Source of the DNA: Acidobacteriota bacterium
Lineage (GTDB): Bacteria > Acidobacteriota > Holophagae > Holophagales > Holophagaceae
Direction of reading: 5' to 3'
Assembly: GCA_016192145.1 (NCBI GenBank)
Contig: JACPUT010000005.1
Location: forward strand, 124,001 to 188,000
Length of the DNA stretch: 64,000 bases
Positions 60,327 through 64,000 of this stretch are shown in pieces (the first letter of the stretch is position 1; each line of letters begins with the position of its first letter). The notes under the pieces were generated by a model. That model searched no databases. It was not told the origin of the DNA and saw only the letters and a list, made by a program, of their open reading frames with translations. A program made the position numbers and the translations under genes.

Positions 60327-61478
60327 ATGCTCAGCCATTTCAAGCTCTTCGCCCTGACATTCGCCCTGGGGTTGGCCCTGGGCTGCGGAGGCAGTTCCAG
60401 CCGCGGCAGCAGTGGCAGCGGCGCCATGGATGTGCGCCTGACCGATGGCCCCATCGGCGGCTATCAGGAGATCAACGTCCATATCCGGTCCGTGGAGATC
60501 CGCGGGGATGGCGGCTGGATCACCCTGGCCAATCCGGACCTGACCTTGAACCTGCTCACCCTCACCGGCGGCGTGAGCCAGACCCTCGCCTCCGGGGCCA
60601 CCCTGCCCGCGGGCCACTACGGCCAGATGCGCTTGGTCCTCGGCACCGGTAACAGCGTGAAGCTCGCCGACGGCAGCGTCCATGACCTCACGACCCCCTC
60701 GGGCCTGCAGTCGGGCATCAAGCTCATCGTGAGCTTCGACGTGGCGGCCGGCACCACGAAGGACGTGTGGATCGACTTCGACGCCGCCCACTCCATCCAG
60801 ATCGTGGCCACGGGGGCCTCTCACAAGTACATGCTGCGCCCCACCATCCGGGCCTTCGACAAGGTGGCCACGGGCGCCATCTCGGGCACCTTCACGGATG
60901 CGGCCTCCAGCGCCCCGCTGGCGGGAGCCTTCGTATATGCCGAGGCCCTGGATGGCACCGGCGCTCCGCACCTCGTGCGCAGCACCGTGACGGATGCCGC
61001 CGGCCACTACCTCCTCGACCTGCTCCCGGTGGGCGGCAGCTATCACGTCGTGAGCATGCCCCGGGTGGGGGCTCCCACCGTGACCGCCTATTTCGCCCAG
61101 GCCAGCGACGCCCTCGCCGTGACCACCGCCACTCCCCTGCAGACCTTCAACGCCAGCTTCACCGCCAGCCCCACTGTCGGCGGCGTGGGCGGCACCGTCA
61201 CCCCCGTGGCCACGGCGGACCAGCATGACGCCGTGGACCTCCTGCAGTCCCTGACGGCCGGAGGCGCCAGCCACACCTTCATCGTGGACACGACCCTGGC
61301 CACCGTGGGCGCCGCCACGGAGACCTACGCCTTCGACGACGTCCCCATCGGCACCTACGGGGTCCAGGGCGTGCGCACCACCCTGAACGCCGACGGGTCG
61401 ACCACCGTCGTCACCAAGGCGCCCCTGCCCGCTGTGGTGGCCGCTGGAATCACCCTGACCCTCCCCATCACCTTCTAA
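60327..61478 (+). CDS. DUF4382-type lipoprotein with carboxypeptidase-regulatory-like domain
   Basis: Lipobox LALGCGG; MDVRLTDGPIGGYQEINVHIRSVEIRGDGGW; LRPTIRAFDKVATGAISGTFTDAASSAPLAGAFVYA. Confidence 0.85.
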   Translation: MLSHFKLFALTFALGLALGCGGSSSRGSSGSGAMDVRLTDGPIGGYQEINVHIRSVEIRGDGGWITLANPDLTLNLLTLTGGVSQTLASGATLPAGHYGQMRLVLGTGNSVKLADGSVHDLTTPSGLQSGIKLIVSFDVAAGTTKDVWIDFDAAHSIQIVATGASHKYMLRPTIRAFDKVATGAISGTFTDAASSAPLAGAFVYAEALDGTGAPHLVRSTVTDAAGHYLLDLLPVGGSYHVVSMPRVGAPTVTAYFAQASDALAVTTATPLQTFNASFTASPTVGGVGGTVTPVATADQHDAVDLLQSLTAGGASHTFIVDTTLATVGAATETYAFDDVPIGTYGVQGVRTTLNADGSTTVVTKAPLPAVVAAGITLTLPITF

Positions 61479-61535
61479 GGCCCGGGGGCCGATGCCGCTA
61501 TCCTGGCCTGATGCCCCCTTCCTCCGGCCCCCTGC

Positions 61536-63188
61536 ATGGCTGAACGTCCGTCCGTGCTGCGCTCCGCCGCGGTGGTGGGGGCCTTCACCTTCCTGAGCCG
61601 CATCACCGGCATGCTGCAGAGCCGCATGCTGGCCGCGTACCTGGGCACGGGCCCCGCGGCGGAGGCCTTCGTGGTGGCCTACCGCCTGCCCAACCTCCTG
61701 CGCCGCTTCACGGCCGAAGGCACCATGACCGCCGCCTTCCTGCCCACCCTCAACGAGGTGGCCCAGCGGGACGGCGAAGAGGCCGGTAAGACCATGGCCG
61801 CCCACTTCCTGGGTTCCCTCACCACCTTCCTCGCGCTGGTCTGCCTGGTGGGCGTGGCCGCCATGGGGCTCATCACGGGTCTGCTCATGCTGGGGCGCCT
61901 GGCCCCGGGGCAGCCCATTCCGGAGCAGCTCGGCACCCTCTTCCACATCCTGACGGGCGCCCGGCCCGCGCCGCCGGATCTCGCCCTCACGGCCCTGGCC
62001 GGACGGCTGATGTTCCCCTACCTCCTGCTCGTGAGCCTCACCGCGGGGCTCTCGGCCGTGCTCAACCTCAAGGATCGCTTCGGCCTCACGGCCAGCGTGA
62101 GCACCTTCTACAACTTGGCCTTCATGGCCTTCGGCTGGCTCTGCTTCGAGTTCGGCCCCGGCGACTGGGGCCGCAGCGCCGACGCCGCCACCGTGATCTT
62201 CGCCATCGCCGTGTTGGCGGGTGGCCTCGTGCAGCTGCTCATCCTCGTGCCCTCCTTCCTGCGCTTCGGGTACGGCATCCGCCCGGGCCTGCACTTGAAG
62301 GATCCCGGGGTGCGCCTCGCCCTCAAGCGCATGGTGCCGGGCATCCTCGGGTCCGGGGTGCACCCCATCAACGTGCTGCTCAGCACCTTCCTCGCCTCGC
62401 GCCTCGCCGTGGGCAGCCAGACGGTGCTCTTCAACAGCAACATGATGGGCGAGCTGGTGCTGGGCCTCTTCGCCATGAGCGTGGCCACCGTGAGCCTGCC
62501 CGCCATGAGCCGCCTCGCCGAAGCGGGTGATCTGCGCGGCCTCAGCAAATCCCTGGGCTCCGCGTGGCGGGCCACCGCCTTCCTCGCCATCCCCGGCGCC
62601 ATCGGCATGGCGGTGCTCGCCCAACCCACCCTCGCCCTCATCTTCCAGAAGGGCCGCTTCACCGCCGCCGATGTGAGCTGGACGGCGTGGACCCTGGCCT
62701 TCCAGGTGGTGGGCATCCCCTTCATCGGCGCCTCCCGTATCGGCACCCAGGCCCTCTACGCCCTCAAGGACTACAAGGGCCCCGCCCAGGCGGCCCTGCT
62801 CAGCATGGCCGCCAACCTGGTGCTCTCCTGGTACCTCCTGCGGGTCTGGGGCACGGGCGGCATCGCCCTCGCCAACGGCCTCGCCAGCATGGTGGGCCTC
62901 GGCTGGGTGCTCCTGCGCCTGCGCGGCCGCATGGCCGTGCCCCTCCTCTTCACGGGGGTGGGCTGCGGCCTCTTCACCCTCGCCGCCCTGCCCATGGGGC
63001 TCGTGGCGGCCTGGGGCGGCCGGGCCCTGGGGCTCTTCGGGGCCTACCAGGGCGTGGGGGCCACGGCCTTGCGCCTCTTCCCCCTCATCGCCGCCAGCGC
63101 GGCCGTGTACTTCGGAATCCTTCTCGCCCTCGGCAACCGGGAAGCCCAGGCATTGTGGGGCCGGATCGCCCCCCGGCTGGGGCTCTGA
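61536..63188 (+). CDS. murJ: Lipid II flippase MurJ/MviN
   Basis: RSAAVVGAFTFLSRITGMLQSRMLAAYLGTGPAAEAFVVAYRLPNLLRRFTAEGTMTAAFLPTL. Confidence 0.94.
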   Translation: MAERPSVLRSAAVVGAFTFLSRITGMLQSRMLAAYLGTGPAAEAFVVAYRLPNLLRRFTAEGTMTAAFLPTLNEVAQRDGEEAGKTMAAHFLGSLTTFLALVCLVGVAAMGLITGLLMLGRLAPGQPIPEQLGTLFHILTGARPAPPDLALTALAGRLMFPYLLLVSLTAGLSAVLNLKDRFGLTASVSTFYNLAFMAFGWLCFEFGPGDWGRSADAATVIFAIAVLAGGLVQLLILVPSFLRFGYGIRPGLHLKDPGVRLALKRMVPGILGSGVHPINVLLSTFLASRLAVGSQTVLFNSNMMGELVLGLFAMSVATVSLPAMSRLAEAGDLRGLSKSLGSAWRATAFLAIPGAIGMAVLAQPTLALIFQKGRFTAADVSWTAWTLAFQVVGIPFIGASRIGTQALYALKDYKGPAQAALLSMAANLVLSWYLLRVWGTGGIALANGLASMVGLGWVLLRLRGRMAVPLLFTGVGCGLFTLAALPMGLVAAWGGRALGLFGAYQGVGATALRLFPLIAASAAVYFGILLALGNREAQALWGRIAPRLGL

Positions 63189-63325
63189 CCCTCTCGGCTC
63201 GGCTACCCCCGAGCCTGTGACGCGTCAAACCGTGTTGCACCTCCCACCCTCAATGCGTGATCGGGGTCATGGGCCTTGGCTCGGGAGGAGCGCATGTTAG
63301 GGCTGACTTTTTAGGAGCCTCCCCC

Positions 63326-63580
63326 ATGCGAAAGTTCGCCCTCCTCCCCCTCCTCGCGCTGCTCGCGGCGCCCGCCTTGGAGGCCAAGCTCCCCTGGACG
63401 AAGAAGGCCCAGGCCCTGGGCTTCACGAACGTGAAGAACTGCCAGTCCTGCCACGCCACGGAAAAGGTCAAGAAGGGCGACCCCCTCACCGACATGGGCA
63501 AGTTCCTCATGGATCGCAAGGCCAAGGAAAAGGCCGCCGAAGTGGATCTCGCCTGGCTGAAGGACTACAAGGGCAAGTAG
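63326..63580 (+). CDS. Small monoheme cytochrome-like exported protein
   Basis: Signal peptide plus CQSCH; 84 aa. Confidence 0.8.
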   Translation: MRKFALLPLLALLAAPALEAKLPWTKKAQALGFTNVKNCQSCHATEKVKKGDPLTDMGKFLMDRKAKEKAAEVDLAWLKDYKGK

Positions 63581-63602
63581 GCTCCAGCCCCTGACCCGGA
63601 TA

Positions 63603-63639
63603 GAGGCCGCGCCCCCAAGACTGCAGGGGGCGCGGCCTC
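63603..63639 (+). terminator. Hairpin terminator
   Basis: GAGGCCGCGCCCCC / GGGGGCGCGGCCTC 14-bp perfect stem, 9-nt loop. Confidence 0.75.
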
Positions 63640-63699
63640 CGCATTTTCAGCCTTGACCCGTCCGCCCTCCGATCGTCCAATGGAGGGTACGGATGCCGA

Positions 63700-64000
63700 A
63701 TGATCGACGCTATTGACCAAAAAATCCTGATGATCCTTCAGGACAACGCCCGGACCCCCAATGCGGAGGTCGCCCGCCAGTTGGGCATGGCGGCGTCCGC
63801 CATCTTCGAGCGCATCAAGAAGCTGGAGGAGCGCGGCGTGCTGCGCGCCTACACGGCGCAGATCGATCCGGCCGCGCTGGATCTCTCGCTGCTCGCCTTC
63901 GTTTCCGTGCGCACGGAGGATGCCGTGGGCACGGACTTCACGGCCCGTTCGCTCTCGCAGCGCCCGGAGGTGCAGGAGGTACATCACGTGGCCGGCGAGG
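63700..64000 (+). CDS. Lrp/AsnC family regulator, 3' truncated by window edge
   Basis: MIDAIDQKILMILQDNARTPNAEVARQLGMAASAIFERIKKLEERGVLRAYTAQIDP. Confidence 0.92.
   Translation, partial: MIDAIDQKILMILQDNARTPNAEVARQLGMAASAIFERIKKLEERGVLRAYTAQIDPAALDLSLLAFVSVRTEDAVGTDFTARSLSQRPEVQEVHHVAGE

Noticed and set aside
60249-62624. 791-aa minus-strand ORF
   Set aside because: Antisense to the DUF4382 lipoprotein and murJ; H/G/E-rich artefact composition.

Overview
This 64 kb high-GC window looks like ordinary chromosome. Gene content and style suggest an Acidobacteriota/Holophagaceae (Geothrix-like) bacterium, but that assignment is inference only. I call about 60 genes on both strands. Recognisable modules: hmgA-hpd with a divergent LysR gene (homogentisate/tyrosine catabolism); dinB; an ImcH/NapC-like multiheme cytochrome; a tetraheme cytochrome/FeS/NrfD quinone-redox operon; an ECF sigma factor operon; acnB; a Ser/Thr kinase next to a MocR regulator; ribH-nusB-accB-accC; a tRNA-Thr; pfkA-pgi; two sensor kinases; murJ; and a partial Lrp/AsnC gene at the right edge. 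I saw no CRISPR array, rRNA, intact transposase or prophage. The most interesting signal is in repeats. A family of ~300-320 bp elements (4202-4523, 5283-5603, 8747-9047, and a diverged inverted copy at 18335-18640) has terminal inverted repeats and a conserved internal hairpin whose arms covary, and every copy lies just 3' of genes. Two different small palindromic segments also appear to sit in frame inside protein genes (a DinB-family protein at ~19056-19115 and the AccB linker at ~48349-48404). A ~200 bp intergenic block at 33124-33292 is a chain of six hairpins. Further observations are an outer-membrane protein gene split by an in-frame TAG, a histidine-kinase fragment, an uncharacterised two-gene secreted-protein operon, and several long palindromes. 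All calls come from reading the sequence and the supplied ORFs; no database search was run.
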